Shown: positions 10,280-25,240 of the stretch, in pieces
How the letters are laid out: every line of letters starts with the position of its first letter
Numbering within the stretch: the first letter of the stretch is position 1
Origin: Saururus chinensis
Lineage: Eukaryota > Streptophyta > Magnoliopsida > Piperales > Saururaceae
Assembly: GCA_035235625.1 (NCBI GenBank)
Contig: CP141143.1
Coordinates: 27,228,592 to 27,292,591, forward strand
DNA: 64,000 bases
Direction of reading: 5' to 3'
Translations under genes and position numbers: made by a program
The notes under the pieces: model-generated
What the model was told of the DNA's origin: nothing
Databases searched by the model: none
Seen by the model: only the letters and a program-made list of their open reading frames with translations

Positions 10280-11540
10280 AAGAATGGTATAAAATAATTA
10301 ATTTCCTAGGAACTATCGTCCGTGTACAAACACACAAGGAGAAAAATAATAAAGAGTTCTTACTTGTGATTTACATGCGGTTCAAAGTCCTTCAAATCAT
10401 TTAAAAAACTCCCAAGTAGGCCCTTCTACCCGCACACTAATGCTTCGCAAGGTCTTTCAAGGTCTAGGGGGTGGTAAGCATTTTTAAATACTCAATAGGA
10501 GAGTTTATACTATCAAGCATTAAGTAACACATGTGTTGTTGAATTTTAATTGTTTATTCGTAAGTGCATGAATCATACCAAAGTATAATTAGCAAAGCGA
10601 AATCAATCCCTCAGAAACTTGAAATCAGAAAACTAATTTTAATCTAAATCAAGTAAACCTTAATCTAGTTAACGACTTGTAAAAATGGTAACTAATGTAA
10701 CTAAGAGGAATTAAAGTAAATAATAAACAATAATAAACTTAAATTACTAGAGTGAACTAAATCACAAAAGAAAGAAAAATTCAAGTAAAAGGTAAAAGCT
10801 GAAATTTAATTAAACTAAGAAAGTAATTAAAAATGTTGAAAATATTAAATGAAAATTGACTAAGGTTTCAAGATCCCCTCTTATTAACATGTGAACTATC
10901 ACATCTATGTTCATCAATTGATTTCCCAAATATAACTCACAATAAATTAGAATTCAATTCTCTTTATTATGGAAAATTTTATCTTTTAAACCTTCAATCA
11001 AAATACTAAAGTTATGTTCTACCTCGCTTCAACAAAATAAAACCAATTAAGTCATAAGTTGTATCCATATGAATAAATCACAACTCATACCCAATTCTAC
11101 TAATTGACAATAAACCTAACATTCAATTTATGAAAACTTATTCAAATCATGAGAAAAACATGACTATACTCATATCAAAATTAATTCACTAATCAAATTG
11201 AGATAAGAATAATTAACATTAACAACCTTCAAAAATTTAACTAAATCACATAGATTAGAAAACTCTACAAAATTAATAGGAGTTTCATCTTAACCTTAAC
11301 TTAAGAAAACTAGCCACTACTTGACATAATATCTATTGAATATTAAATAAACTTACAAGGATTGAAGAAAAAAAATAAAAAAATAAAAAAAATGAATACA
11401 ACTTGGGTAGCTTTGCTCCACTTTAGCCTTAAGCCACTTGTAAATTTTGAAATTTTTTTTCTCAGCCCAATAGCATGGCGTGTACTGCTCTCCAATTTCT
11501 GTTTTTTTTCTTTCTCTCGTCACCCATCCTTTAGGCTGAT
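10280..11540 (-). repeat. Probable leader/LTR region of the inverted gag element
   Basis: A-rich sequence without coding potential, in the position of a 5' leader for the minus-strand gag. The stretch around 10558-10615 (GTAAGTGCATGAATCATACC, then AATCAATCCCTCAGAAACTT) resembles the conserved arrangement near Athila-type LTR ends. Termini were not located. Confidence 0.35.
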
Positions 11541-14500
11541 ATAGAATTGGATTTAGGTAGTCCCGAGTTGAACAAGAATTGACTTCCTAATTAAAACCAT
11601 TCCGTTTCTGCCTCTATTTTGATTGGTGGTTGATGTGGGTCCCAAGCTCTTCCATCTTCTATTTTTAATGTGACACCAAATTTATGATTTTCCATCACTA
11701 TCACGACTCCCCTTTCTATTTCACACCACATCTAAGCATCATGGCCTCCTTTGCTTCTTCACGACTCGAGCTTCTTCTATCATACACAACCAGCATCTAT
11801 ATTCTGCCCAGATGCCTACACCATTCAAAACATGGAAGCTACAAAATCTCCTCTTTCCAATCCAAATCCTTTACCGTTCTTCGATTTTAAATGTAAAACA
11901 TGTTCTTCATTGATTTAATTGAAATGGATTTTAAAACCCCAAATTATTTGCACAAATTAGTACCTAATTTTAACCAAGATCTTCACCCTTGTAATATGGA
12001 CGTTTCTGTCCAAATAACTATTTAAGAACTCATTTAGGAAGAAGACTTTTGTTCACTAGAAAGACTCTTCAGTTTTCTTCTCTATTCATTAAGCTTTTTT
12101 GTTTATGTCTATATATATTTCCAACGTGCCCATGTCTGTCTCTAGAAAGTTGTCAAAATCACTTGTAAGTGCGTCAAGAGTGTTGTGAATTTTTTTGAAC
12201 ATCATCAAAGTGCCTCGAGAAGCATGTCTTACCTATAAAACGTAAATAGTCATATTTTAAATGTGTAAGACAAATAAAACACCAACTTTATTCAAATAAA
12301 TGCCTAAACAATTAACATTGCCCAAATTTATTAATTAAATTACACTACTAATATCTATCTTAACACATATAAATTCTAATTAACCCTAAGTTTTCCTAAT
12401 TTTAGGCTAGTAAATAAGGTAAATAGACGTATAAAATATATAAAAACCATGCATATCAACTTGGAAGTTTCAAAGCACGTACTATTGATATTACTTTCAT
12501 AAAAATAGTGTGTGACTCTCACCCAAAACTACCCCTAAAGCTTCTTCCTATGTATCGAAGTGCTCATAGGGTTTGTTTTTGTAATTCTTTAATAAAATAT
12601 TATTTCAAAAAGATGGTATTTATTAGGGATCGTACGAATACTAAAATAATAGCGTCTTGTATACCTCTTAGTGAGATTTTATCGTGAGATGAAATTTAAA
12701 ATATTATTCTTATTTTATTCACATTACAAATGATTTTGATTGGATTTGAAAGGTAGTTACTTAGTACAAAGCCAAAAAACTATCATAAGTTTTGAAGGTA
12801 GTTATATGTTATAAAACCCAAAAGCTATGAGAGTTATGAATTATAGGTACAACCTATTACAGCATATGATACACCTATAAAATGGGATATCGTGGGAAGA
12901 TCCCTTTCATTTAGATTCTGTTGCCACCGAACACAGGTGTATGATGCTTTGGTATCGGCAACATTTAGTGAATAATGATTTATCTAGTTTTGAAAGATTT
13001 ATCGGATTCTATCGGATTATGTAAAAGACTATTTTATCCGACTCTTTGTAAAATAAGTACGTCCAAATTCTATTTAGTCAGTAAGAATATTTTTAATTTT
13101 TTTTGTAGACTTTAGAATGTTAATTACATGAATAATTTGAATAAAATTTATATATCTTTTATTATGTTTTATGCTATAATATATTAATATAATTTAACTC
13201 TACCTACTAAGTATAAATGTACTCACTTACCCCAGACGTTGTAGGTATGAACGAAGGAGATGGTTTTAAAGAAAATAGTTCGTAGAACTTCGAAAGATCT
13301 ATGCTTTTTATTTATTTTATCAAGCTTTTTTGTTATGTATTAATTATGTACATTGTGTTGCTTTAATTTCGTCGAGGCAAGTTCTATAAATTTTGTAATG
13401 ATTTTATATTATAAAAAATACTCTTTTGGATACAATTGATCTTGACTTTAATGATGAATTAATGGGATCCAAATTTTAAATTATTTAAAAAGTTGGGTTG
13501 CCATAGTGGTCACGAAGTCCATGGCGTTGCATATGATAGTGTGAAAGTAGAATTTCGTGAATGTCACCATGTTGGCATGGTACATGAGAACCATTCTTGG
13601 GAGGTTGTCCCATGTCCAAGGAATGGGCATGACAAAACCATCCACACTAAACTTGCAATTGCATATGCAGTTCTGGTTTATAAATGATCTTCATTGAACT
13701 GAATGTTTTACTAGTGAGGCCAGCGAAAGAAGTGTAAAAGTAGGAAAACAAGAGTGAAAGAAGTGGATCAAAAGAGCTGAAAGAACTCAGGAGCATACCC
13801 ATGGCCCATCCTTCAAAAATTCAAATGTTTAATAGAATACCCTTCAGCTTCCATGGATTCAAAAAGAGGGCAAGCGGGTTACTAGCGCTCTTTTGACGGA
13901 GAAGGGTTCCCCAAAATCCAAATCAAATGTGTGGAAGAACCATGCTACTCTGGCCATTGGCCAGAGTAGGCTAGTAGATGCTAACCACGGTTAGCACCAA
14001 TAGCCTAGCCAGGCTGCTGCCATAGTTGGCTCTGGTTGGCCATGGCTTGAGCAGAGCTAGACTTGGCGGGCTCTTGCCAGCCAATGGCTTTGGCCATGGC
14101 CATGTCAGCAGGCGACAACACGCTAAAACCAAGGAGGAGTATTAGAGAAAAATATTATATTAGATAGTGGCAAACTTGTAATATTAATGTCCTCTTAAAA
14201 AATTTCAAACACATAAAACATACTAATATGAAAAGAAATATAATAAATGGACTAAAGTGAAATTTAAACATCTAAGTCAAATGACCTATTCATAAATTTT
14301 TCCAAAACTTTTAATGAAGTTTTTAGTCACATGGCTACTATCCATTAGGGCTAGAAATGTGTGGGTTGAACCGTTAGCTCAGCCAAACCCGGCCCGTACA
14401 ATAACGGGTTTGGGCCTAAATAATTCAGGCACGTTGTAAATAGGGCCGGGCCAAGGCACAAGAGTAGAAAGCGTGAAGGCCCATTAGCCTGATCCAAAAT

Positions 14501-14990
14501 GAAGAAAACATTTTTTTTGTTATATGAGATAGACTCACACCGTTGGGAAAATAAAATTTAAGAGGAAAGTTACTTATTTAAGAGGGGCAAAACATTTAAA
14601 GATATATCCTTTTATTATGAAGGTATCAACCTAAAAGACTAAAGGCCTATTAATAAGACCTCACTCAAAGGCTAAATTAATTTTTAAAATATAATATTAA
14701 AAAAGCTTGAAAGTCTGTGGCTTAGCATGGGCCCACATATATAGTCAGGTTGGGTCTGGTCATTGTTTTAGTTGAGATGTACTTTTAGGGCCAGTTCGGA
14801 TTATCCTTGGCACGCTTAGGCCTGGCCCACTTGGAGCCTTACTCTCCACCTAAATAAAAGAAGAAGAAATAAAAAAATCAGAACATCAACATAATTTATG
14901 TGTTGTGATCCTCTATGATTGACATTTTTTAGATTAGATAAATGACATCACTTATTTAGGTCGTTAACCTACTTCAATTTTACATATTTT
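11541..14990. other. Gene-free AT-rich DNA with repeat remnants
   Basis: No gene is recognised. CACCTATAAAATGGG at 12870-12884 looks like a retroelement-type TATA box, so an LTR may lie here, but no termini were found. At 13900-14110 there is a TGGCCA-rich stretch. TTAGGGCTAGAAATGTGTGG at 14345 resembles a hAT terminus followed by GGCCCG-rich subterminal sequence to about 14860; the other end is missing. Confidence 0.4.
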
Positions 14991-14992
14991 TA

Positions 14993-16125
14993 TTTTTGGA
15001 CTATGCTATGCGGGCCCCTCATTGAGGTAGACATAATTTTGGGTACTTACGTAAGCTATTTTTGTAATTATCAAACCAAGGCAAAGTAGAGTACCATTTA
15101 GATTGCTTGTGTTACACATAAGGAGATGTTTCGCATGGATATTTAAGTTAATAAGTGCCAAAGCATGATTTTATTAATATTTGTGCAGTGCATCATAAGT
15201 CGTCATATTTAAATTTGATGCATGGTCCTCACAGTAGTTGGACACCATTAATATCCGCGGTGGGGACAATATAGAAAAAATTATATTAGACCTTATAACT
15301 ATTGAAGGATTTAATGTAGTTGGGTGTGCACTTCCATCACAATTGGTAAGTGTTAGATTTTAACATGTTTTCCCAATTGGCATGTTTTGGTTGGAATGCT
15401 ATATACTAATACAATTTTTAAGCACATATTTTAATTGGGAAATCCCACTAGCTGCTGATTTGAATGAAAAAAAATTTACTGTCCAGTTTGCATAACCCAT
15501 GGCCATGTAGAGGAGGTAGAGGTAGTGATGCCACCAGGTCCGGTTCAGATCGGGTTTTTAGTAAACCCGGCTTATGTTTATTTTTGGGCTATGTTATGTG
15601 GGCCCCTCATTGAGGTAGACATAATTTTGGGTACTTAAGTAAGCTGTTTTTTGTAATTATCAAACCAAGGCCAAGCAGAGTACCATTTAGATTGCTTGTG
15701 TTACACATAAGGAGATGTTTCACATGGATATTTAAGTTAATAAGTGCCAAAGCATAATATTATTAATATTTGTGCAGTGCATCATAAGTCGTCGTATTTT
15801 AATTTGACACATGGTCCTCACAGTGATTGGACACCGTTTATATCCGCGGTGGGGACCATATAGAAAAAATTATCTTAGACCTTATAGCTATTGAAGGATT
15901 CAAAGTAGTTGGGTGTGCACTTCCATCACAATAGATAAGAGTGGTAGATTTTAACACATTTTCCGAATTGGCATGTTTTGGTTGGAATGCCATATACTAA
16001 TATGATTTTTAAGAGCATATTTTAATTTGGTAATCCCACTAGCTGCTGATTTGAATGAAAAATATTTTATTGTCCAGTTTTCATGTTAAACTACATAACC
16101 CGTGGCCATGTAGAGGGGGTAGAGG
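14993..16125. repeat. Tandem duplication, two copies of about 590 bp, including a hAT terminus
   Basis: Copies 14993-15580 and 15581-16125 align over their whole length (for example GGGCCCCTCATTGAGGTAGA and TCCGCGGTGGGGAC in both). Their starts are 588 bases apart. The first copy ends with about 55 bases of the hAT left terminus (TAGTGATGCCACCAGGTCCG) before switching to the start of the second copy. The duplication therefore happened after the hAT inserted and took in its end. Confidence 0.85.
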
Positions 16126-16238
16126 TAGTGATGCCACCGGGTCAGGTTTTGGTAAACCCAACTCCTATACTATTTAAAAAACAAAACCCGAATCCTATGC
16201 CAAACTCGACTCCTAATGATAAAATCAAAACCTGAACC

Positions 16239-18224
<1,986 letters not shown>

Positions 18225-18415
18225 GAACCCGACCCGACCCAAATAACATATAATCCTAAAAACACCATAACCCGAGCTGAATAATTTACCACCTGACCCG
18301 ACACAACCTGACTCGAATCTTAGAAAAGTATCACATTAATACCGACTGACATCCATTTTTGGAGTAAAAAAAAAAGAAATTTGGTAACAAAGTCCTATAT
18401 TGATTTTTTTAAATT

Positions 18416-18830
18416 TTGAGGATAAAAAACATCCCAAGCTGCTATAGTCTAAATTTTGGTAACACATTAAACCCAAATTAGTGTAAAATCATGTATTGAA
18501 TTCTTAAAAGTTTGAGGATCAAAAACATCCCAACCTGCTATAGTCCAAAATTTGGTAACACGCCAAACCCAAATTAGTCTTGTATCAAATTCTTAAAATT
18601 TTGAGGATCAAAAAACATCCCAACCTGCTATAGTCCAAAATTTGGTAACACATCAAACCCAAATTAGTCCTGTATTGAATTCTTAAAATTTTGAGGATCA
18701 AAAAACATCCCAACTTGCTATAGTCCAAAACTTGGTAACACAACAAACCCAAATCAGTTATGTATTGAATTCTTAAAATTTTGAGGATCAAAATACATCC
18801 CAACTTGCTATAGTCCAATACATATCCTTG
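18416..18830. repeat. 90-bp minisatellite, about 4.5 copies, in the hAT left region
   Basis: TTGAGGATCAAAA-type unit starts fall at 18416, 18512, 18601, 18691 and 18781; the last three are spaced exactly 90 bases. Each unit contains CATCCCAACCTGCTATAGTC and GGTAACAC. Because 90 is a multiple of three, the array stays open on the minus strand and gives a meaningless 77-codon frame. Confidence 0.95.
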
Positions 18831-19350
18831 GAAATGTCACATGGATCAACCTCTCATCTCTGTGTTATTTAAGACCGGCCAACATGCTATAGTATTTATC
18901 TAAGATATAAACAGCACACATCACTACCACTTAACAATCAACATTTAAATATATAAAACATCATAACTAAGATCTCTAAACAAGTTAAACATCTAAAGTT
19001 TTCATTAAGTCACATACAAAACACCATAACTATCTCAAGATAAATAAGTTTAAAGCTCCATTACAAAATAGTTTTCATTACACATATCTAAGATTCAAAG
19101 TTCTATACCACATGACATTCTCATCAAGTTTCTTGTGCTGAAAAAAATATTTTACACAAATTAGATATTACAACACATGAGATAATCAAGATATGTAAAA
19201 CACAAATAACTATTGTTTACCTCTACTCAAAGTCAACATTGTATGACATAGATGTTGATGCAAATGATGTAGAATGTCCACCTGCATAAACTTAATACAA
19301 TATGATGAATACAATAAGTTATAGAAGTGAATATATTTATCACACAATCA

Positions 19351-21523
19351 TCAACCTTGTTTCTCAATAAATATCCAATCATTTGACCACATCAAAGCTT
19401 TTATAGTCTCCGGAGCTAATCGACTCTTGTGGTTATCGATCACCCTACTTCCCATGCTAAAAATTGATTCAAATGCTATTGTTGGTAGAGGAATAGCCAA
19501 AATATCATGAGCAACTAATGAAATAGTAGGGTATTTAGTTGCATTGTTCTTCCACCAAAATATCAAAATCTGAACACCGAGGATGGTAAGGTTCCTCCAA
19601 GTAATGATCCAATTCATAGTTCACTTGTTGACCACTCATGGTTCTAGTAATAAGCATATCAAAACCAGTAATCGGGTCCATCAATGAAGATCTACTTGAC
19701 ACAGGTTCAAGTGGAGAAGTTTCACTAAATGATTGCTATTCCTTAACAAGCTCATACATATTTTTACGAACAAATTCAATTTGTTTATATGCTCGAACTT
19801 CATCTTCATAAAGATAGGGATATGTATACTCAACAATCCTCATCTTATATCTAGGATCCAAGACAATGGCTATCGACATCACAAGTGTGCACACATCCCA
19901 ATATTTCTCAAATTTATCACATAGACTTTGCCATAAACCAAATATCATCATTTAAAGAAATTTTTTCATTGTGTTAATGTCATCCTTATTTCAACAACCT
20001 TAGGAAAAAATAAATTAGCAGTGGGATATTGTGATCCAGAAAAGACTTTGTCACATGCACTAGAAAAAAGCTTCAACTTATCACAAATCTCCCTTGCAAG
20101 TATCCATTCATTCTCATTCGGTAATCTTCCATGCTACCTTTCAAGTCGCTTCAAATGAAGAAAAACATCTTTATATTGTAAAGTAGTTTGAAGCATGAAA
20201 AAAGTTGAATTCCACCAAGTTTTGCAATCTAAACTCAACTTTTTAGTGCATGGAATTTTCAACTGTTTGGCTAAATCCTCAAACTTCGCAATATGTGATG
20301 GTGTTGTTGTCCAAAAGACAACACATTCAAGAACTTTTTTCTATTCCATCTTTGATTATTTGAAGGCCATCTTGAACAATCAAATTCAATATTTGTGCAC
20401 AACATCTCGTGTAAAATATGTCCATCTAATAAAAGTGCATGAGACTCCAATAAACTATCTCTCAAACAATTGATTACACTATCATTAGTTGAACAATTAT
20501 CCACAATAATTGTAGACAACTTACGATGAATGTTCCACTCAAGAAAAGAATTCATCAAAGAATTGCTCAAAGTTTCCTTATTATGTAAAGAAGGCACATA
20601 AATAAACCTATATTAATTACACACTAACATGAGAAAGATAAATAATATATAAACAAAAATCAAATAACATGTATAAAAAATTAAGAAGTTGAGGCAATCA
20701 ATACAATTTGTAAAAAACTCTTAACTTTGAATAAAAGGCAAGAAATATAAAAAATTAAAGCAAACAAAACAAATAAAGCTAAATACCGTAAGAGTCCTGG
20801 AGAGTCCAATTGTCATCAATGAAATGAGCTATCAATGATATATATCCCTTCTTTTGATTTGATGTCCACATGTCTGCAGTCACAACTATCCGGCTCTCCG
20901 TTTTTTCCAAAGTCTTGTAAACCTTTTCCTTTAACCGGTTATAGCCCTTTAAGATTTCATTTTTCATTGCTGTATGCCCCGCATTTTTAAACAACAGTTG
21001 AAGGCTCATAGTAAATTCTCTAAAGCGTGGCTGTTCTACCATTGAGATAGGGTACTCATGCAAAGCTATCATTCAAGCTAATTTATCTCTAAAAATTTCT
21101 TGACTAAAAGTAAAGTTTCCAAACTTCACTGTCCCTTCCTCACCAATCTCTTTAGCCGCTATAAGATGTTGGCCTGTGTCTGAGTTCTTTCTCTATATAC
21201 ACCTTTTGAGATGGTTTGCCAAGTGCATAGTCCCATGACCACGGGTGACACTAGCTCTGTAGCACAATGATCACATTTAGCAAAATCTTGTCCTTTCTTT
21301 TTTATTTTTTGAAGTCTTTCCATACTGCAGACCTCAGCCTATAGCGGGTTTTTGCAGTATAAGCTTTAGGGTTGGAAGGTTCAACTACATTTGAAGCAGT
21401 AGGTTGACCTGAGGCTTCATTTCCACTTGGAGGCGAAGGTAGAGGTAGATTTTCATTTGGAATTGTATCTAAATTAGTGGATTTAACTTGAATTGGAGTT
21501 TCAACAAAAGGTTGATTCTCCAT
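19351..21523 (-). pseudogene. hAT transposase (BED finger, catalytic core, dimerisation domain), degraded
   Basis: In transcription order the minus strand reads: a start MENQPFVETPIQV at 21523; a BED-finger remnant (SAVWKDFKK, then AKCDHC) near 21310-21230; FREFTMSLQLLFKNAGHTAM and VVTADMWTSNQKKGYISLIA at 21072-20779; IIVDNCSTND and a following core block at 20600-20270; IVLDPRYKM near 19860; and the C-terminal hAT dimerisation block TKYPTISLVAHDILAIPLPT followed by FESIFSMGSRVIDN at 19560-19420. These are the blocks of RICESLEEPER/DAYSLEEPER-type plant hAT transposases in the right order. Stops and frameshifts separate every block, so no functional enzyme can be made. The element could move only with enzyme from elsewhere. 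Confidence 0.85.
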
Positions 21524-22379
21524 CTATCAAATCTACAAGAAATAATATTTGTTAGTCACTTAATCGAGATAATATAAACAATTCAAGTTGCACCAAAGTA
21601 AATCACTTTGTTGAAATCAAACTTATTCCATAGAACCAAAGCATAAAAGTTAAAAACATAGCCACTAGCAAATATCACCAATGCAAAAACAAAAAAATGA
21701 AACCAATAGTAAACACAATAGAACTGCCGAAAAGCAGAATACCCACCAATCGCATCGAACCAACTTGACTCTTCTGGACTCTAGACACGACTGAGTTAAA
21801 AAAAACCCAGAGAGGCCCGGGCTCGGCGGTGAAAGGTAGATCCAGATGGACAAGACACTGATCCAAACATGACTGAGTAAAAGAAGTACCTTCAACTTTG
21901 GACTGCAAAAGAGGGAGGATTGAAGTAGATTCAATGTGAAAAACTTGCTTCCGCCGTCGGCAAAGGCCACTAGGAACTGGCAATCACAGCCAGGCGCCTG
22001 CAAGATGGAGAGGAGGGGTCTTGACTGGAGTTGGCTAGATGGAGTGGAGGCGCCAGCGAGATGGAGAGGAGCCCTCTTGCGTCTAGAGTCGACGAGACCT
22101 AGAGGCAGAAATGTCACTAGCTTTGCGATGGTGTGCGTGAAATTGAAACTAGGAGAGATTAGGGTATGGATCATATATACCGGGTCGGGTCAGGGAAAAC
22201 CCGAATCCTACCCAACCCGAATAGTTTGGGTCAAGATTTAAAACCAAACCCGATCTATTTTACCATTTAGTAAATTTAAACCCAACCCATTATGATATCT
22301 GGTCCGAATCGCATCCCTGGGTGGGGAGAACTTGGAATAAAATAGTTTTGTCATCTAATTTTTAGGGTCTTACAAACTA

Positions 22380-22498
22380 ATAAGGGGCCATCCATTAATG
22401 TCATTCTGGCAGTATTTATGTCAGAGCTTTTCGACTTCTATTATTTCAGATTACGAGCACAAGTAAGCTCACAATAGACGAACCTGAGCCAAGGAGCC
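22380..22498 (+). promoter_or_regulatory. Upstream region of the P450 gene
   Basis: A TATTTATG box at 22413-22420 lies about 80 bp upstream of the start codon, a reasonable core-promoter spacing for a plant gene. The hAT element ends only 180 bp upstream of the ATG, so distal control sequence is probably transposon-derived. Inferred from position. Confidence 0.4.
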
Positions 22499-24776
22499 AT
22501 GATGCCTTACTTTGTAATCATCTCGTCTCTTCTACTGATCCTCACCCTTCTTATCAAACCAAGGAAGTGCAAGCGCCAGCAGCCACCTTCACCGGCCAAG
22601 CTGCCCATCCTCGGCAACCTCCACCAGTTGGGCTCCCTCCCCCACCGCTCTCTCAGGGCTCTGTCTCAGAAACATGGCCCTCTCATGCTCATTCACTTCG
22701 GCAGTATCCCTAACCTCGTCGTCTCTACCGAAGACTCGGCCCGAGAGATTCTGAAGACGCACGATCTCGTCTTCTCCGATAGACCCACTTCCATTGTGAC
22801 TGATGAACTCCTGTACCGAGGCAAGGACATAACCTTTGCACCATATGGCGAGTACTGGCGCCAGGTATTTGCATGGGTTCTTCTAGAAAAATATTTTCCT
22901 GACCAGCTAACCTGACCAAAATGTAGGACTGGTAACCGAGCCTTAGTCATGAAAATTATAAAGTTAGACAAGTCCGTTCTTCTACATATATACTACACGT
23001 CTTTTAAGCACTCCTTAACAAATAACATTATAAATCTTTTATCAATTAGAATCCTTTTTTAATATTATTGGCTTCGATATCTGCTGATTTTATGATTCTA
23101 ATTTGGTGAGGCAAGGAATTAATACTTTTCAAGTGATATTAAGTACTCTTGTGAATCCAATTAAGAGCCTTTAGCAAAGTGCCACTGACTTCTACTACTT
23201 TCTTGTCCCGGAAAAAAAATTCTATTACTTTTCTTAGTTGATCAATAGTTTGGATGCTGGAAGTAACTAAAAATTAGTACTCCCTCGGTCATATATTAAT
23301 AGCTGCATTTGTGAAACACACATGTAAGAGAAGGGAAAAGAAGCTTATGATACTCTTTTTCAAGTACTCGTATAATTAAATTTAACCAAATAGTAATACG
23401 GAACAAAACTTTTTACTAAATAGAGTTATTAATTTAGGAAGGAGGGAGTATTTTGCTTATCAGGTATCGTATAGTATTAATATAGATTTGTGAATCTGTT
23501 TAGGTAGTAACTTAAAAATTTAGATTGGACCTAATTGTGACAGGTGAAGAAGATCTGTGTTCTCAATCTACTGAGTCCAAAGCGAGTTGAATCGTTTCGG
23601 GATGTAAGAGAGGAAGAAGTGAGCCTGATGATTGAGAACATATCTAAATCTTCTGGGCCTATCAACCTGGGCGAGTTGTTGATCTCTACCACCAACAACA
23701 TTGTTAGCAGAGTGGCCTTTGGGAAGAAGTACTACGAGGATAAGAAGGGAAGTGGTACAGGATTTCCCCAGCTTCTGGCAGAGTTACTAGTCCTGCTAGG
23801 TAAAACTCACATAGGAGACCTTTTCCCCTCACTTACGTGGATTGGAGGTCTAATTGGTCTGGATGCCAGACTAAAGAAGAACTTTCAAGAGTGGGATGTG
23901 TTTCTAGAGCAGGTTATTGAAGAACATATTGACCCGGCAAGACCTTTGGCTGATGGGGGCCAGAAGGACTTTGTTGATGTTTTACTTGATATTGAGAAGA
24001 ATGGCGAGATGGGTTTTCCTCTTGGTAGAGATGACATCAAGGCAATAGTCTTGGTACTTAATCAATCTTAATTCCATGTGAATTCAGTTGTTTAATCTAA
24101 TCTACATCCTTGTTGTTTTAATGATTTTTTTAATTTTTTTCTCTTCTAGGACAATTTTGTAGCTGGATCAGACACAGTATACACTACCTTGCTATGGGTA
24201 ATGGCAGAGCTCATGAAACACCCAAGAGTACTGAAAAAATTGCAGGAAGAAATTAGAAACGCCTTGAAAAGAAGAGATCACATTACTGAGGTTCATATTG
24301 AACAGTTCCACTACTTAAAAGCTGTGATAAAGGAAACACTTAGACTGCACCCACCCATCCCACTCCTAATCCCCAGGCTGTCCACACAAGACGTTCAGCT
24401 GCAAGGGTACCACATTCCTGCAAGAACTAGGGTGATTATCAATGCTTGGGCAATTGGAAGGGACCCCAAATCATGGGAAGAACCTGAGGAGTTCTGGCCA
24501 GAAAGATTTATGGTGAACACTAATGGATCTAGTGCTGTAGACTTCAGAGGCCATAATTTTCAGCTAATTCCATTCGGCGCTGGCCGGCGGGGCTGTCCGG
24601 GGATACATTTTGCCATGCCAACGATAGAGCTTGCCCTGGCAAGTCTTTTATATAGGTTTGATTGGGAGATGCCAGGTGGGGGTAAAGGGGAGGAGTTGGA
24701 TATGGATGAAACGTTTGGTCTCAGTACACACAAGAGGTCCCCCCTTCTTTTGGTTGCCAAGGATCACATGCAGTAG
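22499..24776 (+). CDS. Cytochrome P450, CYP71-type, 500 aa
   Basis: Exons 22499-22864, 23544-24053 and 24150-24776; both introns are GT-AG and phase 0, giving 500 residues, normal for the family. The protein is a probable ER-anchored haem monooxygenase. It shows an N-terminal membrane anchor (residues 1-20), the Pro hinge [13 protein letters not shown], the I-helix AGSDTVYT, the K-helix ETLR, the PERF motif FWPERF, and the haem loop [11 protein letters not shown] with its cysteine ligand. The C-helix WxxxR reads WRQVK, so lysine replaces the usual arginine, a conservative change across the exon 1/2 junction. The closest type is CYP71 (A/B/D-like); the substrate cannot be told. Intron 1 carries a Stowaway-like MITE. 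A broken copy of its 3' end lies at 25131-25240. Confidence 0.92.
23280..23448. repeat. Stowaway-like MITE in P450 intron 1
   Basis: CTCCCTCGGTCATATATTAA at the left is mirrored by TTAATTTAGGAAGGAGGGAG at the right. TA dinucleotides flank both ends (23278-23279 and 23449-23450). Copies of the same family lie at 51081-51273 and 54741-54931. Confidence 0.85.
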
Positions 24777-25130
24777 TGGAATTTCATTTTTCTGTGTCTG
24801 TGTGCAACTCAATAGGTATGAAAAAACTGTCATTCTAGATATTATATTATATTGTCTTTTCTTTGTTTCTTTTCTCTTTTTGTTTTTTACTAATCCTGGG
24901 AGATAACGACCCTAGCTGACAATCCCAAGTCCCTTATAAGGAACACAAGAACTCCAACATAATATTTAACACCAATAATCCAAAGACATACGTATCGGAT
25001 GCACGGTACAAAAAAAACCTATTGCATGCATCTTAGTTGTGTGGGGGTAGGGTGGGTGATTTGTACCAATAAAAAAAGTGCATTTTTTTTACCATATAAA
25101 CGGTTCAGTGGAGAATTAAGAATTTACCAA

Positions 25131-25240
25131 AAGTCTTTTGCATAGGTTTTAACTGGGGATGCCAGTGGTGAAGCAATTGGTATCAGTACACAGCAGAGGT
25201 CTCCCCTTCTTTTGGTGAAGGGCCACTTGCTGCAGGAGAA
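25131..25240 (+). pseudogene. Relic of a P450 3' end
   Basis: Bases matching the last exon of the upstream P450 reappear here: AGTCTTTT, CATAGGTTTTAACTGGG, GATGCCAG, then CAGTACACAGCAGAGGTC and CCCCTTCTTTTGGT. About 35 bases between GATGCCAG and the GGTATCAGTACAC block are missing, and the frame is broken. It is probably what is left of a tandem duplicate gene that was otherwise deleted. The preceding 350 bp hold nothing recognisable. Confidence 0.8.

Noticed and set aside
18585..18818. 77-codon repetitive frame on the minus strand
   Set aside because: The 90-bp minisatellite period is divisible by three and keeps a meaningless frame open.
24150..24185. Val after the I-helix Asp-Thr of the P450 as an inactivating change
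   Set aside because: The conserved oxygen-activating Thr is the one in AGSDT, which is present. The following residue varies among active P450s.
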